Positions 14,798-25,000 of a stretch of DNA of 40,160 bases are shown piece by piece. A program made the position numbers and the translations under genes. A model generated the notes under the pieces. That model did no database searches. It worked only from the letters and a program-made list of their open reading frames with translations, and was not told where the DNA came from. How positions within the stretch are numbered: the first letter of the stretch is position 1; every line of letters begins with the position of its first letter. The DNA is from an uncultured Bacillota bacterium (GTDB taxonomy: Bacteria; Bacillota_I; Bacilli_A; Erysipelotrichales; Erysipelotrichaceae): positions 1 to 40,160 of the forward strand of contig CASEQH010000005.1 in assembly GCA_949290085.1 (NCBI GenBank), written 5' to 3'.

Positions 14798-15632
14798 TTA
14801 TAACGATTTATTACATATTTATAAGAAAGACTTTGAACAAAAAGATATACCCATATCGACAATCAAAGCTTTTCTTTTTGAATTATGTACAGAAAAAGAT
14901 ATTGATTTATATACAAATTTAGATAACGATGCCGATAAAGAGATAGAAGATAAATTTCACAAAGGTATAGCTAAGATATTAGATGGTATGCCTATGAATT
15001 ATGTCTTGGGCTATTGTTGGTTTTATGGCTATCAATTTATTGTGAACGAAGATGTTCTCATACCTCGCTATGAGACCGAAGAATTAGTCTTGCAAGTCTT
15101 AAAGAAGATTGATGCTCTAGATAGAAAAGACATCGTCTTAGCAGATGTGGGGACTGGTTCAGGAGCTATTGCCATCAGTTTAAAAAAAGAGGCACCAGAA
15201 CTTAAGGTCTATGCCAGCGATATTTCAAAAGAAGCCTTAGAAGTAGCGAAGAAAAATGCTGAAAAACTAGATGCCGAAGTCGAATTCATGGCTGGCGATA
15301 TGCTAAAACCGCTGATTGAAAGAAATATTAAATTAGACTTTCTGGTTTCCAATCCGCCTTATATACCAAGCGAAGAGACGATGGAACATTCTGTCGTTGA
15401 TTATGAACCTCATGTAGCCTTATTTGGTGGTAAAGACGGCTTAAAATTTTATCAATCTATCATTAATGATGCCCCAAAGATTTTAAATAAGGGCGCATAT
15501 ATGGCTTTTGAAATAGGCTATAATCAAAAAGAAGCCTTGAGCGATTTGTTTGCCCAAGCCTTTGATGCCGATATTGATGTCATCAAAGATATCAATGGCA
15601 AGGATAGAATTTTGATGGTAAAATTACATTAA
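14790..15632 (+). CDS. prmC: Peptide chain release factor N5-glutamine methyltransferase
   Basis: PrmC methylates the glutamine of the GGQ motif in release factors using SAM. The 280-residue protein has an N-terminal helical domain, IPRYETEELV (substrate-binding element), the SAM-binding motif ADVGTGSGAIAISL near residue 115, and the catalytic NPPY at residues 188-191. FEIGYNQ near the C-terminus is also typical. The coding sequence overlaps prfA by 8 bp, giving translational coupling of enzyme and substrate. No Shine-Dalgarno better than GAGAAA is present, consistent with coupling. Confidence 0.96.
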   Translation: MSSYNDLLHIYKKDFEQKDIPISTIKAFLFELCTEKDIDLYTNLDNDADKEIEDKFHKGIAKILDGMPMNYVLGYCWFYGYQFIVNEDVLIPRYETEELVLQVLKKIDALDRKDIVLADVGTGSGAIAISLKKEAPELKVYASDISKEALEVAKKNAEKLDAEVEFMAGDMLKPLIERNIKLDFLVSNPPYIPSEETMEHSVVDYEPHVALFGGKDGLKFYQSIINDAPKILNKGAYMAFEIGYNQKEALSDLFAQAFDADIDVIKDINGKDRILMVKLH

Positions 15633-15724
15633 ATTTCACAGAATTTACACAAAGCTTTAGTTAAATATAGGTATAGATAATTTTTTCATGTTTTCTACCT
15701 CCCTATTTAGAGTTATCCTAATTT

Positions 15725-15752
15725 AACAAAAAGCCCATAAGGGTTTTTTGTT
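15725..15752 (+). terminator. Terminator before degV
   Basis: AAAAAGCCC pairs with GGGTTTTTT across an ATAA loop, with one G-U pair, and the stem extends to about 12 bp using AAC and GTT. It lies about 90 bases after prmC, so it probably ends the tdk-prfA-prmC transcript. 15633-15724 shows no gene; a ten-codon minus-strand frame with a good Shine-Dalgarno is noted elsewhere. Confidence 0.75.
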
Positions 15753-15795
15753 TTGACACTTATAGATGTATTATTTAATTTGAATGAATTATAAT
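15753..15795 (+). promoter_or_regulatory. Promoter region of degV
   Basis: Two options overlap. TTGACA (15753-15758) with a 17-base spacer leads to TAATTT (15776-15781). A perfect TATAAT at 15790-15795 has only a weak TGTATT 17 bases upstream. The second leaves a leader of about 18 bases with an AAAGGAG ribosome binding site. Confidence 0.55.
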
Positions 15796-15819
15796 AGCGA
15801 TTAGTTAAAGGAGATTATT

Positions 15820-16701
15820 ATGAATGATTATGTAGTAACTTGTTGTTCGACAATTGATATGAACTTAGATTTTTTTGCCAAAAGAGATATTCCTTTTATT
15901 CCATTTCACTTTCATATGGATGGACAAGAATATGCCGATGACTATGGCAAGAGTATTTCCATCGAAGATTTCTATAAGGCGATGGAAAATGGTGCTATGC
16001 CTACAACTTCGCAGATTACTATTTATGAATATACATCTTTTTTTGAACCATTCTTAAAAGATGGTAAGAGCGTATTGCACCTTGCGATGTCTAGTGGAAT
16101 TTCTGGCTCATGTAACTCAGCTATGCAAGCGGCTAGAGACCTCAACGAAAAATATGAAGCTAAGGTAGCTGTCATCGATTCATTAGCAGCATCTAGTGGC
16201 TATGGACTATTAGTAACCATGGCTAAAGATAATTATGATAAGGGCATGTCCTTTGAAGAAAATCATAAGTTTATTGAGGAACATAAATTAAATGTTCAGC
16301 ACTGGTTCTTCACTACCGACTTAACGACTTTCATCCGTGGAGGACGTGTATCTAAGACAGCTGGTTTTGTAGGAACAGCTCTTCACTTGTGCCCATTGCT
16401 TCATGTATCTTATGATGGCAAGCTAATTCCGATGGAAAAGATTCGTGGCAAGAAGAAAGTCATTAAAGAGATTGTCAATAAAATGGAAGAGCTAGCGGAC
16501 AATGGCTTAGATTATGATGGCTATGTCTATATTTCTAATTCAGCTTGTCTTGAAGATGCTTTAGCAGTAAAAGATGAGATACTAGCTCGTTTCTCAAAAG
16601 TTAATGATGTAGAGATTAATTCTATTGGTACTGTCATCGGTTCACATACTGGTGTAGGTACAGTAGCTTTATTCTTTACAGGCCAAAAACGAGTAGACTA
16701 A
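15820..16701 (+). CDS. DegV family fatty-acid-binding protein
   Basis: DegV (FakB-like) proteins bind a fatty acid and, in the Fak system, present it to the kinase FakA for activation as acyl phosphate. The 293-residue protein shows the family landmarks: an early CCSTIDMN (STxD-type), FPIIPFHF-like IPFIPFHF, TTSQIT near residue 65 (fatty-acid carboxylate contact), LAMSSGISGS, the conserved VIDSLAASSGYG, IRGGRVSKTAGF, and IGTVIGSHTGVGTVALFF at the end. No fakA homologue lies in this window. An AAAGGAG ribosome binding site precedes ATG. The family assignment is strong; the bound lipid is unknown. Confidence 0.92.
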   Translation: MNDYVVTCCSTIDMNLDFFAKRDIPFIPFHFHMDGQEYADDYGKSISIEDFYKAMENGAMPTTSQITIYEYTSFFEPFLKDGKSVLHLAMSSGISGSCNSAMQAARDLNEKYEAKVAVIDSLAASSGYGLLVTMAKDNYDKGMSFEENHKFIEEHKLNVQHWFFTTDLTTFIRGGRVSKTAGFVGTALHLCPLLHVSYDGKLIPMEKIRGKKKVIKEIVNKMEELADNGLDYDGYVYISNSACLEDALAVKDEILARFSKVNDVEINSIGTVIGSHTGVGTVALFFTGQKRVD

Positions 16702-16725
16702 AAGGCGAAATTAATCGCCTTTTTT
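16700..16725. terminator. Bidirectional terminator between degV and the P-type ATPase
   Basis: AAAAGGCGA (16700-16708) pairs with TCGCCTTTT (16715-16723). T follows on the plus strand and A/T-rich sequence on the minus strand. The hairpin sits between two convergent genes and abuts the ATPase stop codon. Confidence 0.85.
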
Positions 16726-19003
16726 AATACCATTCATCAATTCGGTTAGCTATCTTACTAGCGATATCCTTCTTTTGAAAAAAACGATAGAAGATGATGG
16801 ATATGGTAGATAAGATAAAGATGACTAAGATAATTTCGAAGTTTAGATTACTTAGATAAAAGAAGTCTCTAGCGATAAAATAGCTAGTAAAAATACCGAT
16901 AAAGGCAATGATTATTAAGGAAGTTCGAAGGTAATTAAGAGGTTTAGAGATATCATAAAGGACATAGACTAGAGTAAAGAAAGTGATAAAGACGATGATA
17001 GTCTGACTGTCATTTAGTGAAATGAGTGGGAATATGCGTGAGCATAGTTCGACGACCACAATAGAAATGATAATGCCTAAAGCTGAGGGTATAGCCCTTG
17101 ATAAGACATTGGCTAAGAAGTTGCCTTTGACGATTTCATAATTAGGTTCAAAGGATAAGATGAAGGAAGGGAAGCCTATACATAGAGTAGATAAGAGAGT
17201 TAATTGAATAGGGCTAAAAGGATATTCCTTGAATAAGAAGATGGTAAGTATTGATAATCCTATCGATAAGACAGTCTTAGACAAAAATAGGGTAGCTGTT
17301 CTTTGGATATTGTTGATAACTCTTCTTCCCTCATTAACTATTTTATGCATATGACTAAAATCATTATCTAATAATACGACATTGGCGACATTTTTAGCAC
17401 TATCTGCTCCTTCGTACATAGCTATTGAGAAATCAGCTTCTTTTAAAGCCATGACATCGTTGACACCATCGCCAACCATACCGACGGTATGACCATTCTC
17501 TTTGAGATATTCAATCATCATGCACTTTTGGTCAGGATTTACACGACCAAAGATATTATTGCATAGAAGTTTTTCTTTCAATTCTTCATCACTCAAGTTA
17601 GAACAATCCACATAGCGATCAGCCTTAGCGAAATTAACTTTCTTCAGGATGTTAGCGACAGTGAAGGCATCATCACCTGAGATGATTTTTAGTTCCACCT
17701 TCTGTTTTTCAAAATAGGCTAGGGTCTTTGCAGCATTATTTCTTATCTCATCTTGAATGATTACAAGAGCGATTATTTTATGATTTTTACTTAGAGCTAA
17801 GACGCGATTAGCTTTTTCGGCATTAGCCTTTATATCACTTTCAACTCTCGTATCTTTAAAGGCATCTAAGAATTCATAAGCTCCTAATTCATAACGTATA
17901 TCATTGCTTTCCATCACTGTCTTTTTGGTAGCTGATGAAAAAGATTCTATCCTAGTAGCTACGATATCTTTCGATAAGTGATAATAGTTTTTTAAAGCTA
18001 TGGCAGTCTGATTTTCATCTTTAGCCTTATCCATCATATTGGCGATAATATTATCGATGTCATCATCACTATATTTAATTGTATCGATGACTTTAAGTCG
18101 GCCACTAGTAATGGTCCCAGTCTTATCAAGGCATAAGACATCACAACGTGCCAAAGTTTCAAGTGAATACAATTCTTGAACCAAGGTATTTTCATTAGAT
18201 AACTTTAAGGCGCCTAAAGTCAAAGATACAGAAGTCAACAGGACTAAGCCCTCTGGTATCATACCTACTAAGGATGCTACGGTTTGTAGTATGGTCTCGT
18301 TTAAACTTATTTGGGAAATAAAATATTGTTTATAAAATAGAATGATACCTAGAGGAATGATGATGACTGAAACACTTTTAATGATAAAATCTAGAGCATC
18401 TTTTAATCTGGAAGGTTGCTTCTTCTCTCTTTTGACATTCTTTAAGATATGGTAGATATAATTATCTTGACCGACTTTAGTCACTTCCATATAGCAAGTG
18501 CCAGAAGTGATATAGCTACCGGCAAATAATTCATCACCGGCCTTCTTTTCGATGGTATCAGCTTCACCTGTAAGTAAAGATTCATTGACGCCGACATGGC
18601 CTTCAATCACTCTTCCATCACTTAAGATTTGATCTCCTAGTTTAAGTTTACAGATATCATTTAAGACTAGCTCCTCGCCATTAATCTTGGAAAGCTTATT
18701 ATTTCTAAGGACATTGGCATGTGGTTGAGATAACATTCTTAACTTATCTAAAGTCTTTTTCGCTCTGAGCTCTTGTGCGATACCGATGGCGGTATTAAAG
18801 ATGATTACCAACATAAAAAGGGCATTGCGAAAATGCCCAGTGATGAATACTAGGATGGCTAAGATGATATTGATGGCATTAAATAGAGTAAAGATATTAG
18901 ATGTGATGATTTGCTTGCTGTTACGCACAGTCACATCGGGATTGATATTGACTTGACCATTTTGTTTGCGAAGGGATACCTCAGTATCACTTAAACCTGT
19001 CAT
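16724..19003 (-). CDS. Cation-transporting P-type ATPase, CtpE-like
   Basis: This 759-residue integral membrane pump has all core P-type motifs: LTGEAD near residue 144 (actuator TGE), PEGL at 250-253 in transmembrane helix 4, the phosphorylation site [11 protein letters not shown] with Asp293, and the hinge GMVGDGVNDVMALKEADF. The soluble N-terminal region is short and there are no heavy-metal-binding domains or CPC motif, so it is not a copper or zinc pump. The MIPEGLVLLTS and LVQELYSLETLARCD signatures resemble Mycobacterium CtpE, which has been linked to calcium uptake; that specificity is inference. About ten hydrophobic helices are visible. It overlaps the upstream GNAT gene by 4 bp on the minus strand. 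Confidence 0.88.
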   Translation of the reverse strand: MTGLSDTEVSLRKQNGQVNINPDVTVRNSKQIITSNIFTLFNAINIILAILVFITGHFRNALFMLVIIFNTAIGIAQELRAKKTLDKLRMLSQPHANVLRNNKLSKINGEELVLNDICKLKLGDQILSDGRVIEGHVGVNESLLTGEADTIEKKAGDELFAGSYITSGTCYMEVTKVGQDNYIYHILKNVKREKKQPSRLKDALDFIIKSVSVIIIPLGIILFYKQYFISQISLNETILQTVASLVGMIPEGLVLLTSVSLTLGALKLSNENTLVQELYSLETLARCDVLCLDKTGTITSGRLKVIDTIKYSDDDIDNIIANMMDKAKDENQTAIALKNYYHLSKDIVATRIESFSSATKKTVMESNDIRYELGAYEFLDAFKDTRVESDIKANAEKANRVLALSKNHKIIALVIIQDEIRNNAAKTLAYFEKQKVELKIISGDDAFTVANILKKVNFAKADRYVDCSNLSDEELKEKLLCNNIFGRVNPDQKCMMIEYLKENGHTVGMVGDGVNDVMALKEADFSIAMYEGADSAKNVANVVLLDNDFSHMHKIVNEGRRVINNIQRTATLFLSKTVLSIGLSILTIFLFKEYPFSPIQLTLLSTLCIGFPSFILSFEPNYEIVKGNFLANVLSRAIPSALGIIISIVVVELCSRIFPLISLNDSQTIIVFITFFTLVYVLYDISKPLNYLRTSLIIIAFIGIFTSYFIARDFFYLSNLNFEIILVIFILSTISIIFYRFFQKKDIASKIANRIDEWY

Positions 19004-19491
19004 ATCTTCTTCTCCATGATGTAGTCATCCATTACATAGCCATGACCAATATCATTCATAACAGCATCAATAATATTGAAGCCCCAATGTTTATATATCT
19101 CTATAGTATTAGAATTATATTTATTAACTGTGAGATAGATACTTTTTAAATTATTCTTTTTAGCATAAGCTATCGCATCATTTAATAGTTTACCGGAGAT
19201 GCCAAGACCCCTTTTAGTCTTTAAGACATAGAGCTTGGATAAAAATAATCTATCGCCATCTATCTTATATTCAGTAAAGGCGACATTTTCGCCATCGATA
19301 GAAAACAATTTAAAGACGGTGCCCTGACTTAGCTCCTCTTCTATCGCTTTTGGCGATAAGAATAAGTTCACCATGTACTCAGCTTGATCAAGACCTATTA
19401 TATCTTTGAAGTGATCGATGAATATCGTTGAAGCGATTTCACTGGTTGGGTGTACTAATTTATCATCAACATTAATAATTTCATATTGCAT
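19000..19491 (-). CDS. GNAT family N-acetyltransferase
   Basis: This 163-residue single-domain protein has the acetyl-CoA-binding motif A visible as LSKLYVLKTKRGLGISGKLL (residues 87-106; an RxxGxxG/A-type loop). It is followed by AIAYAKKNNLKSIYLTVNKYNSNTIEIYKHWGF, the conserved motif B region. The substrate is unknown. A TTG at 19497 is in frame, but ATG at 19491 is favoured with an AGGAG about ten bases upstream. The 4-bp overlap with the P-type ATPase implies co-transcription; no functional link is evident. Confidence 0.85.
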   Translation of the reverse strand: MQYEIINVDDKLVHPTSEIASTIFIDHFKDIIGLDQAEYMVNLFLSPKAIEEELSQGTVFKLFSIDGENVAFTEYKIDGDRLFLSKLYVLKTKRGLGISGKLLNDAIAYAKKNNLKSIYLTVNKYNSNTIEIYKHWGFNIIDAVMNDIGHGYVMDDYIMEKKI

Positions 19492-19568
19492 AGACAAGAA
19501 ATCTCCTTAAAATATATTTTAGCATTATTTTAAACTTTGATATAGAATAGATGAAGAGGTGAACAATT

Positions 19569-20669
19569 ATGAGTTTAACAGCAGGTATTGTTGGATTGCC
19601 CAATGTTGGAAAATCAACTCTTTTTAATGCCATTACTAATAGTAAAGTAGAGGCTGCTAACTATCCTTTTGCCACCATTGAACCCAATGTCGGCGTCGTG
19701 GAAGTCAAAGATGAAAGACTTACCAATTTGAGTAATCTATTTCAACCAGAAAGAACAATATATACGACATTTGAATTTACAGATATTGCTGGATTAGTAA
19801 AGGGTGCCAGTAGTGGTGAAGGCCTAGGTAATAAATTCTTGGCTAATATTCGTGATGTGGATGCGATATGCCATGTCGTCAGATGTTTTGAAGATAATTC
19901 TATTACCCATGTCTACAATCGTATTGATCCTATTGATGATGTTGAGATTATCAATATGGAACTTATAATGGCTGATATGGCATCTTTGGAAAATAGAATG
20001 AGCAAGATAGCTAAGAAGGCTAAGACTAATGATGCTGAGGCCAAGGCCGAGATGAATGTCTTAAATAAGATTATGGATTGTTTAAAGGAAGGGAAATTAG
20101 TTTCTTCATTAGATTTCAGCAAAGAAGAAAAGGTTTTTGTCAAAGCATTTCAACTTTTGACATCTAAACCAGTTATTTATATTGCCAATATAAAAGAAGA
20201 AGAGATAAATGATCCTTCTATCAATGATAATTATAATAAGCTCAAAGCTTATGCTGAGGCTAATAAGGCTGAGGTAGTCGCTATATCAGCACGTATCGAA
20301 GAAGATTTATCTGGCATGGATAAGGAAGAAAAATTAGCTTTCTTAAATGATTTAGGTATTAATCGTTCTGGCCTTGATGAACTTATCTTAAAAGCTTATA
20401 AGACATTAGGTTTGAAGACTTTCTTTACAGTTGGTAAAGACGAGTGTCGTGGTTGGACATTCAAGGATGGCATGACAGCTCCTGAGTGTGCCGGTGTCAT
20501 TCATAGCGATTTTCAAAAGGGCTTTATCAAGGCTGAAGTCTTTACTTATGAAGACATCATGGAATATCAAAGCGAAGCTAAGTTAAAAGAAGCTGGTAAA
20601 TTGCGTCTCGAAGGAAAGGATTATATTGCTCAAGATGGCGATATCATGCATTTCAGATTTAACGTCTGA
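19569..20669 (+). CDS. ychF: Ribosome-associated P-loop ATPase YchF
   Basis: YchF is an Obg-like ATPase that binds ribosomes and is linked to stress responses. The 366-residue protein has Walker [10 protein letters not shown] at residues 9-17, the Switch I region [12 protein letters not shown], and the G3 element [10 protein letters not shown]. The G4 position reads IANIKEEE in place of NKxD, in line with the known preference for ATP. A coiled-coil arm spans roughly residues 125-205. The C-terminal TGS domain (from about residue 282) contains [14 protein letters not shown] and [19 protein letters not shown] ribosome binding site precedes the ATG. The 3' end overlaps the next gene by about 35 bp. 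Confidence 0.97.
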   Translation: MSLTAGIVGLPNVGKSTLFNAITNSKVEAANYPFATIEPNVGVVEVKDERLTNLSNLFQPERTIYTTFEFTDIAGLVKGASSGEGLGNKFLANIRDVDAICHVVRCFEDNSITHVYNRIDPIDDVEIINMELIMADMASLENRMSKIAKKAKTNDAEAKAEMNVLNKIMDCLKEGKLVSSLDFSKEEKVFVKAFQLLTSKPVIYIANIKEEEINDPSINDNYNKLKAYAEANKAEVVAISARIEEDLSGMDKEEKLAFLNDLGINRSGLDELILKAYKTLGLKTFFTVGKDECRGWTFKDGMTAPECAGVIHSDFQKGFIKAEVFTYEDIMEYQSEAKLKEAGKLRLEGKDYIAQDGDIMHFRFNV

Positions 20670-21327
20670 TAATCTTTCTTACTTGCAATATTATAGGAAG
20701 ATAGAAAGTGGCAAAATCATTTATAATGATGACAATACTGTCATTGTCTATGATGAAACGGAGAAACGTCTATATCTCAAAAGTGATGATATAGATATTG
20801 TCGATAAATATATCTTTGATTTTTCTTTTTATGATTCGATAGTAGTCTATAATGAGAAAATAGCTAAACTGATAAAGGATAGATATGAATTAGAAGAGAC
20901 CTATTCTTTTTATCTATATGCCTATTTAAGTAGAGATAAGATTAAATTGGATGACTATGATTTTCGTCTTATAGATATGCCTTATTATGATTTTATCAGA
21001 GCTAATTATCACTATTCTAGTGATGATGAATTAAAAGAAATTATCACTTCTAAGCATCTATTTGGCTTATTCGATAATGGTGAGATGGCTGGTTTTATCG
21101 GCATACATACTGATGGCAGTATGGGACTACTTTTAGTATTTGAAAAGTTTCGTGGCAAGCATTATGGCTATATTCTAGAAGCTATGCTCATCAATTATTT
21201 ATTGGATAATGGCGAACTTCCTTATTGTGATGTCATGGATGATAATTATTATTCCATGCATATTCAAGACAAGCTCAAGATGACAAGAAGTGCTGGTAAG
21301 AAGTATTGGTTATTTAAAAATGAGTAG
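20635..21327 (+). CDS. GNAT-like acetyltransferase
   Basis: This roughly 230-residue protein has a weak first half and a C-terminal GNAT-like domain. LLLVFEKFRGKHYGYILEAMLINYLLDN (residues near 175-202) resembles the acetyl-CoA binding loop (RGKxxG) and following helix, and AGFIGIHTDGSMGLL supplies the preceding strands. The catalytic substrate is unknown. The start is uncertain: ATG at 20635 lies inside ychF and lacks a convincing Shine-Dalgarno, and a TTG at 20626 is also possible. Overlaps on both sides (about 35 bp with ychF and 8 bp with tilS) place it in one operon with them. Confidence 0.65.
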   Translation: MAISCISDLTSDNLSYLQYYRKIESGKIIYNDDNTVIVYDETEKRLYLKSDDIDIVDKYIFDFSFYDSIVVYNEKIAKLIKDRYELEETYSFYLYAYLSRDKIKLDDYDFRLIDMPYYDFIRANYHYSSDDELKEIITSKHLFGLFDNGEMAGFIGIHTDGSMGLLLVFEKFRGKHYGYILEAMLINYLLDNGELPYCDVMDDNYYSMHIQDKLKMTRSAGKKYWLFKNE

Positions 21328-22504
21328 ATATTTAGTAGCTGTATCAGGAGGGCCTGATTCGATGGCCCTTTTAGATAGTTTAAAGAAGAAAAATTATGAT
21401 TTGATTGTCGCCCATTGTAATTATAATAAGCGCGATAGTGCTCTTAGAGATATGCAGATAGTTAGTAGATATTGTACTTCACATGGCATACCCCTAGTGA
21501 TTAAAAATGCCTTTAAAGATGAGGTTAAGGGCAACTTTCAAGCTTGGGCCAGAGATTTCCGCTATCATTTTTTTAAAGAAGTCTATGATAGATATCATTG
21601 TGAAGGTCTTTTGATAGCTCATCAAGAAGACGACTTGATTGAGACTTATCTCATGCAGAAAGAAAAAAATCTCACTCCTTATTACTATGGTTTAAAAGCT
21701 AAGGCTAGACTATATGGCATGGATATCTATAGACCTTTTTTAAAACTTAAAAGGTCAAAGATCTTAGAATATCTAAATAGATATCATATTGAATATGGCA
21801 TCGATGAATCTAATTTAAGTGATGACTATCGTCGAAATGTACTGAGACATCAATTTGTTGAGAAGATGAGGGATGATGAAAGAGAACTTATCTTGCAAGA
21901 GATTGAAATTAAGAATCAAGAACTAAAAGTAATTAAAGAAAAAATAAAGAAAGTATTAAAAGGTCAAAGAAAAATAAGCCTTAAAGACTTTGAAGAATTT
22001 GATGATAAAGTAGCTCTATTAAGATATCTTCTATATCCGGATATGGCAAAGACTTATATCGATAGCTTAATCGACAGTATTAAAAGTGCTACTAATTTTG
22101 AAATTTTAATACGAGATAAATATCTAGTATCTGAATATGGCTATCTTGAAGTCTATGATAAGGTCGAAGAATATTCTTATAGCTTTAATAAACTTGAATT
22201 TGTCAAAGAAGATTATTTTAAAATATGTACTAGCGGCAATAGTAAACAGGGCGTATTGCTTAAAGATAGTGATTTTCCTATCACTATCAGAACCTTTAAA
22301 GCTGGTGATAAAATAAGACTACCTTATGGCACAAAGAAAGTTTCGCGCTTTTTTATCGACAATAAGATACCTCGCAAATATAGAAGGATATGGCCTATTG
22401 TCGAAAACAGTTCTAATGAGATAATACTGGTTCCGGGAATTGGACCAAATATTAATCATTATTCTATAAAACCAAACGCATTTGTGGTAGAATTGCTATA
22501 TTAA
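21320..22504 (+). CDS. tilS: tRNA(Ile)-lysidine synthetase
   Basis: TilS converts cytidine 34 of tRNA-Ile(CAU) to lysidine, so that it reads AUA and is charged with isoleucine. The 394-residue protein has the PP-loop SGGPDSMALL at residues 9-18, HCNYNKRD, the conserved AHQEDDLIETYLM (HxxDD), YRPFLKLKRSKI, and GIDESNLSDDYRRNVLR. The C-terminal domain includes FKAGDKIRLPYGTKKVSRFFIDNKIP. ATG at 21320 is chosen because the longer reading to 21290 lacks the family start and the methionine just before SRYLVAVSGG matches known TilS proteins. The gene overlaps the preceding one by 8 bp, and tilS-hpt-ftsH is the classical Firmicutes order. Confidence 0.95.
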   Translation: MSRYLVAVSGGPDSMALLDSLKKKNYDLIVAHCNYNKRDSALRDMQIVSRYCTSHGIPLVIKNAFKDEVKGNFQAWARDFRYHFFKEVYDRYHCEGLLIAHQEDDLIETYLMQKEKNLTPYYYGLKAKARLYGMDIYRPFLKLKRSKILEYLNRYHIEYGIDESNLSDDYRRNVLRHQFVEKMRDDERELILQEIEIKNQELKVIKEKIKKVLKGQRKISLKDFEEFDDKVALLRYLLYPDMAKTYIDSLIDSIKSATNFEILIRDKYLVSEYGYLEVYDKVEEYSYSFNKLEFVKEDYFKICTSGNSKQGVLLKDSDFPITIRTFKAGDKIRLPYGTKKVSRFFIDNKIPRKYRRIWPIVENSSNEIILVPGIGPNINHYSIKPNAFVVELLY

Positions 22505-22514
22505 GGGGGCTTAT

Positions 22515-23045
22515 ATGCATACAGATATTGAATCTATCTTAATTAGCGAAAAAGAAATTAATTTAAAATGTAAGGAGCTAGCTAAGAAAATCAGCGAAGA
22601 CTACGAAGGTTTAAAACCTGTCTTTGTCGGCTTACTTAAAGGCTCAGTACCCTTTATGGCTGAACTCATGAAATATGTCACAATTGATATATATATCGAT
22701 TTTATGGATGTTTCTAGTTATAGTGGAACCGAATCTGTAGGTGATGTAAGAATTAATAAAGACCTAGATTCTTCTATCCAAGGAGAGGATATCATATTGG
22801 TAGAAGATATTGTCGATACAGGGAAAACACTGGAAAGAGTGCGCTCAATGATGTTTCAAAAAGGTGCTAAGAGTGTTAGAATTGTATCATTATTGGATAA
22901 ACCAGACCGTCGAATTGTCGAGATAAATGCCGATTATGTCGGCTTTACTATCCCTAATGAATTCGTTGTGGGATTTGGTTTAGATTTTAATCAAAAATAT
23001 CGTAATTTGCCTTACATCGGCATATTAAAGAAAGAGTGTTATTAA
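22515..23045 (+). CDS. hpt: Hypoxanthine phosphoribosyltransferase
   Basis: This is a purine salvage enzyme converting hypoxanthine or guanine with PRPP to IMP or GMP. The 176-residue protein has the PRPP-binding motif ILVEDIVDTGKTL near residue 93, VGLLKGSVPFMAEL near residue 36, and a late flexible loop SSYSGTES. A VGFGLDFNQKYRNLPYIG signature near the C-terminus is typical of Hpt. A GGGGG ribosome binding site lies 10 bp after tilS. Position between tilS and ftsH matches B. subtilis, so membership of a conserved operon is expected. Confidence 0.96.
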   Translation: MHTDIESILISEKEINLKCKELAKKISEDYEGLKPVFVGLLKGSVPFMAELMKYVTIDIYIDFMDVSSYSGTESVGDVRINKDLDSSIQGEDIILVEDIVDTGKTLERVRSMMFQKGAKSVRIVSLLDKPDRRIVEINADYVGFTIPNEFVVGFGLDFNQKYRNLPYIGILKKECY

Positions 23046-23060
23046 AGGAGATTGTAAAAC

Positions 23061-24974
23061 ATGCAAAACCCCAACAACAAGAATCGATTGATGTATAGTT
23101 TGCCATATCTTATTGTGCTAATTTTCATCATATCGATGTTATTTCAAAATCCTTTATCTTCACGCACAGTGACATTGGGATATAAGGAATTTGAAGAGGC
23201 CTTGACACAGGATAGAATCAGTACGGTAACTGTTTCAGTTGACTATAATACAATTGCTATTTCTGGTATTTATGTTGACGACCAGGGTACTTCTTATGAA
23301 TTTGTTTCGGTTGTGCCAAATACTGAAAGTGAATCAGAAGCTCTATTTAGTCAACTCAAAGAAGTCAATAGTGTCAGTGTCATAGATGCAAATCAATCAA
23401 GCATATGGATTGAATTATTAGGTAGCATTTTGCCATTAATTATTTTTGTCGGTTTCGCTTTCTTTATGCTTACAAGAATGGGTGGCTCAAATGCGAATAA
23501 ACAAGCCTTTGATTTTTCTAAGTCTAAAGCTCGTTTAGAAAATGATATTAAAGTGCGTTTCTCTGATGTAGCTGGTGCTGATGAAGAAAAAGAAGAGATG
23601 GCAGAAATTATTGAATACTTAAAGACGCCTAGAAAATTCGCTAAGATGGGTGCTCGTATCCCTAAGGGAATTTTGATGGTCGGTTCACCTGGTACTGGTA
23701 AGACCTTGCTAGCTAAGGCGGTAGCTGGTGAAGCTAATGTGCCATTTTATTCTATCTCTGGTTCTGACTTCGTCGAAATGTTCGTAGGTGTCGGTGCCAG
23801 CCGTGTTAGAGATATGTTCAAGACAGCTAAGCAGACTGCTCCATGTATGATCTTTATTGATGAAATTGATGCCGTAGGTCGTCAACGTGGTGCTGGTATG
23901 GGCGGCGGCCATGATGAAAGAGAACAGACCTTAAACCAATTGTTAGTTGAAATGGATGGTATGGCTGATAATAGCGGCATTGTCGTTATCGCTGCTACTA
24001 ACCGTCCAGATGTACTTGATCCTGCCTTATTGCGTCCTGGTCGTTTTGACCGTCAAATCACTGTATCTTTACCTGATGTAAAGGGGCGCCAAGAAATATT
24101 GAAGGTTCACGCTCGCAATAAGAAAATTGCTGATGATGTAAATCTAGAAGCTTTAGCTAGAAGAACACCTGGTTTCTCGGGCGCTGACTTAGAGAATGTC
24201 TTAAATGAAGCAGCAATTCTATCAGTTAGACAGAATAAAGATGTCATCACTACTGAACAGATTGATGAAGCTATTGACCGTGTTATGATGGGACCAGCTA
24301 AGAAGTCTAGAACTTATGATGAAAAAACTAAGAAATTGGTTGCCTATCATGAAGCTGGACATGCCATTGTCGGTTTGAATTTGCCAGATGGTGCAGTAGT
24401 GCAGAAAGTTACTATCATTCCACGTGGTAATGCGGGTGGATATAACTTGATTACGCCAAGAAAAGAAAGAATTCTAAATACGAGAAAGGAATTGACCGAC
24501 ACCATCACTTCTTATATGGGAGGCAGATGTGCTGAGGAATTATTCTTTGATGATATTTCTACCGGTGCTAGTAGTGATATTCAACAGGCAACCAGAATCG
24601 CCAAGGATATGGTTACTATCTATGGTATGTCTGAGTTAGGGCCTGTTCAATATGACAGTGGTAGTCATTCTGTATTCTTAGGTCGTGACTACAATTCACC
24701 AAGTAATGCATCTAGCCAAGTCGCTTATGAGATTGATATCGAAGTGCGTAAGATTATTGATCATTGTCATGAGTATGCCAAGGAAATTATTGAAGCTCAT
24801 CGCGATGAACTCATTAAAATAGCCGAGGCATTAATCGCTAATGAAACTTTGACTGCCGAAGAGATACAAGATGTCTTAGATGACAAGCTAGTGGTTCGTG
24901 ATGGTAAATTAGTTTCTTCTAAAGAAGAGATTGTAACTGATATCAATACTGATGATACAAATAAAGCCGAATAA
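23061..24974 (+). CDS. ftsH: ATP-dependent zinc metalloprotease FtsH
   Basis: FtsH is a membrane-anchored AAA+ protease that degrades misfolded membrane proteins and regulators. The 637-residue protein has a transmembrane segment at about residues 11-28, an extracytoplasmic domain, and a second transmembrane segment at about 115-138. In the ATPase domain, Walker A is GSPGTGKT from residue 208, Walker B is CMIFIDEID, and the second region of homology includes [20 protein letters not shown]. The protease site is [11 protein letters not shown] near residue 430, with a downstream zinc-ligand Asp in the [11 protein letters not shown] region. The C-terminal tail is acidic. A terminator-like hairpin forms around the stop codon. 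Confidence 0.97.
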   Translation: MQNPNNKNRLMYSLPYLIVLIFIISMLFQNPLSSRTVTLGYKEFEEALTQDRISTVTVSVDYNTIAISGIYVDDQGTSYEFVSVVPNTESESEALFSQLKEVNSVSVIDANQSSIWIELLGSILPLIIFVGFAFFMLTRMGGSNANKQAFDFSKSKARLENDIKVRFSDVAGADEEKEEMAEIIEYLKTPRKFAKMGARIPKGILMVGSPGTGKTLLAKAVAGEANVPFYSISGSDFVEMFVGVGASRVRDMFKTAKQTAPCMIFIDEIDAVGRQRGAGMGGGHDEREQTLNQLLVEMDGMADNSGIVVIAATNRPDVLDPALLRPGRFDRQITVSLPDVKGRQEILKVHARNKKIADDVNLEALARRTPGFSGADLENVLNEAAILSVRQNKDVITTEQIDEAIDRVMMGPAKKSRTYDEKTKKLVAYHEAGHAIVGLNLPDGAVVQKVTIIPRGNAGGYNLITPRKERILNTRKELTDTITSYMGGRCAEELFFDDISTGASSDIQQATRIAKDMVTIYGMSELGPVQYDSGSHSVFLGRDYNSPSNASSQVAYEIDIEVRKIIDHCHEYAKEIIEAHRDELIKIAEALIANETLTAEEIQDVLDDKLVVRDGKLVSSKEEIVTDINTDDTNKAE

Positions 24975-24986
24975 TGCTCGGCTTTT
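24963..24986 (+). terminator. Hairpin with T-run at the end of ftsH
   Basis: AAAGCCGA (24963-24970) pairs with TCGGCTTT (24978-24985) with the ftsH stop codon in the loop, and TTT follows. The GGAGG of hslO begins five bases later, so it may attenuate rather than fully stop transcription. Confidence 0.65.
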
Positions 24987-25000
24987 AAATTGGAGGAAAG

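Noticed and set aside
15660-15720. Minus-strand ten-codon frame MKKLSIPIFN with GGAGG upstream
   Set aside because: Too short, with no promoter visible and no known leader-peptide context. Kept only as a curiosity.
16724-19003. Heavy-metal (copper or zinc) P-type ATPase
   Set aside because: It has PEGL in helix 4 and no CPC motif or HMA domain, unlike the real copper pump at 35211-37577.
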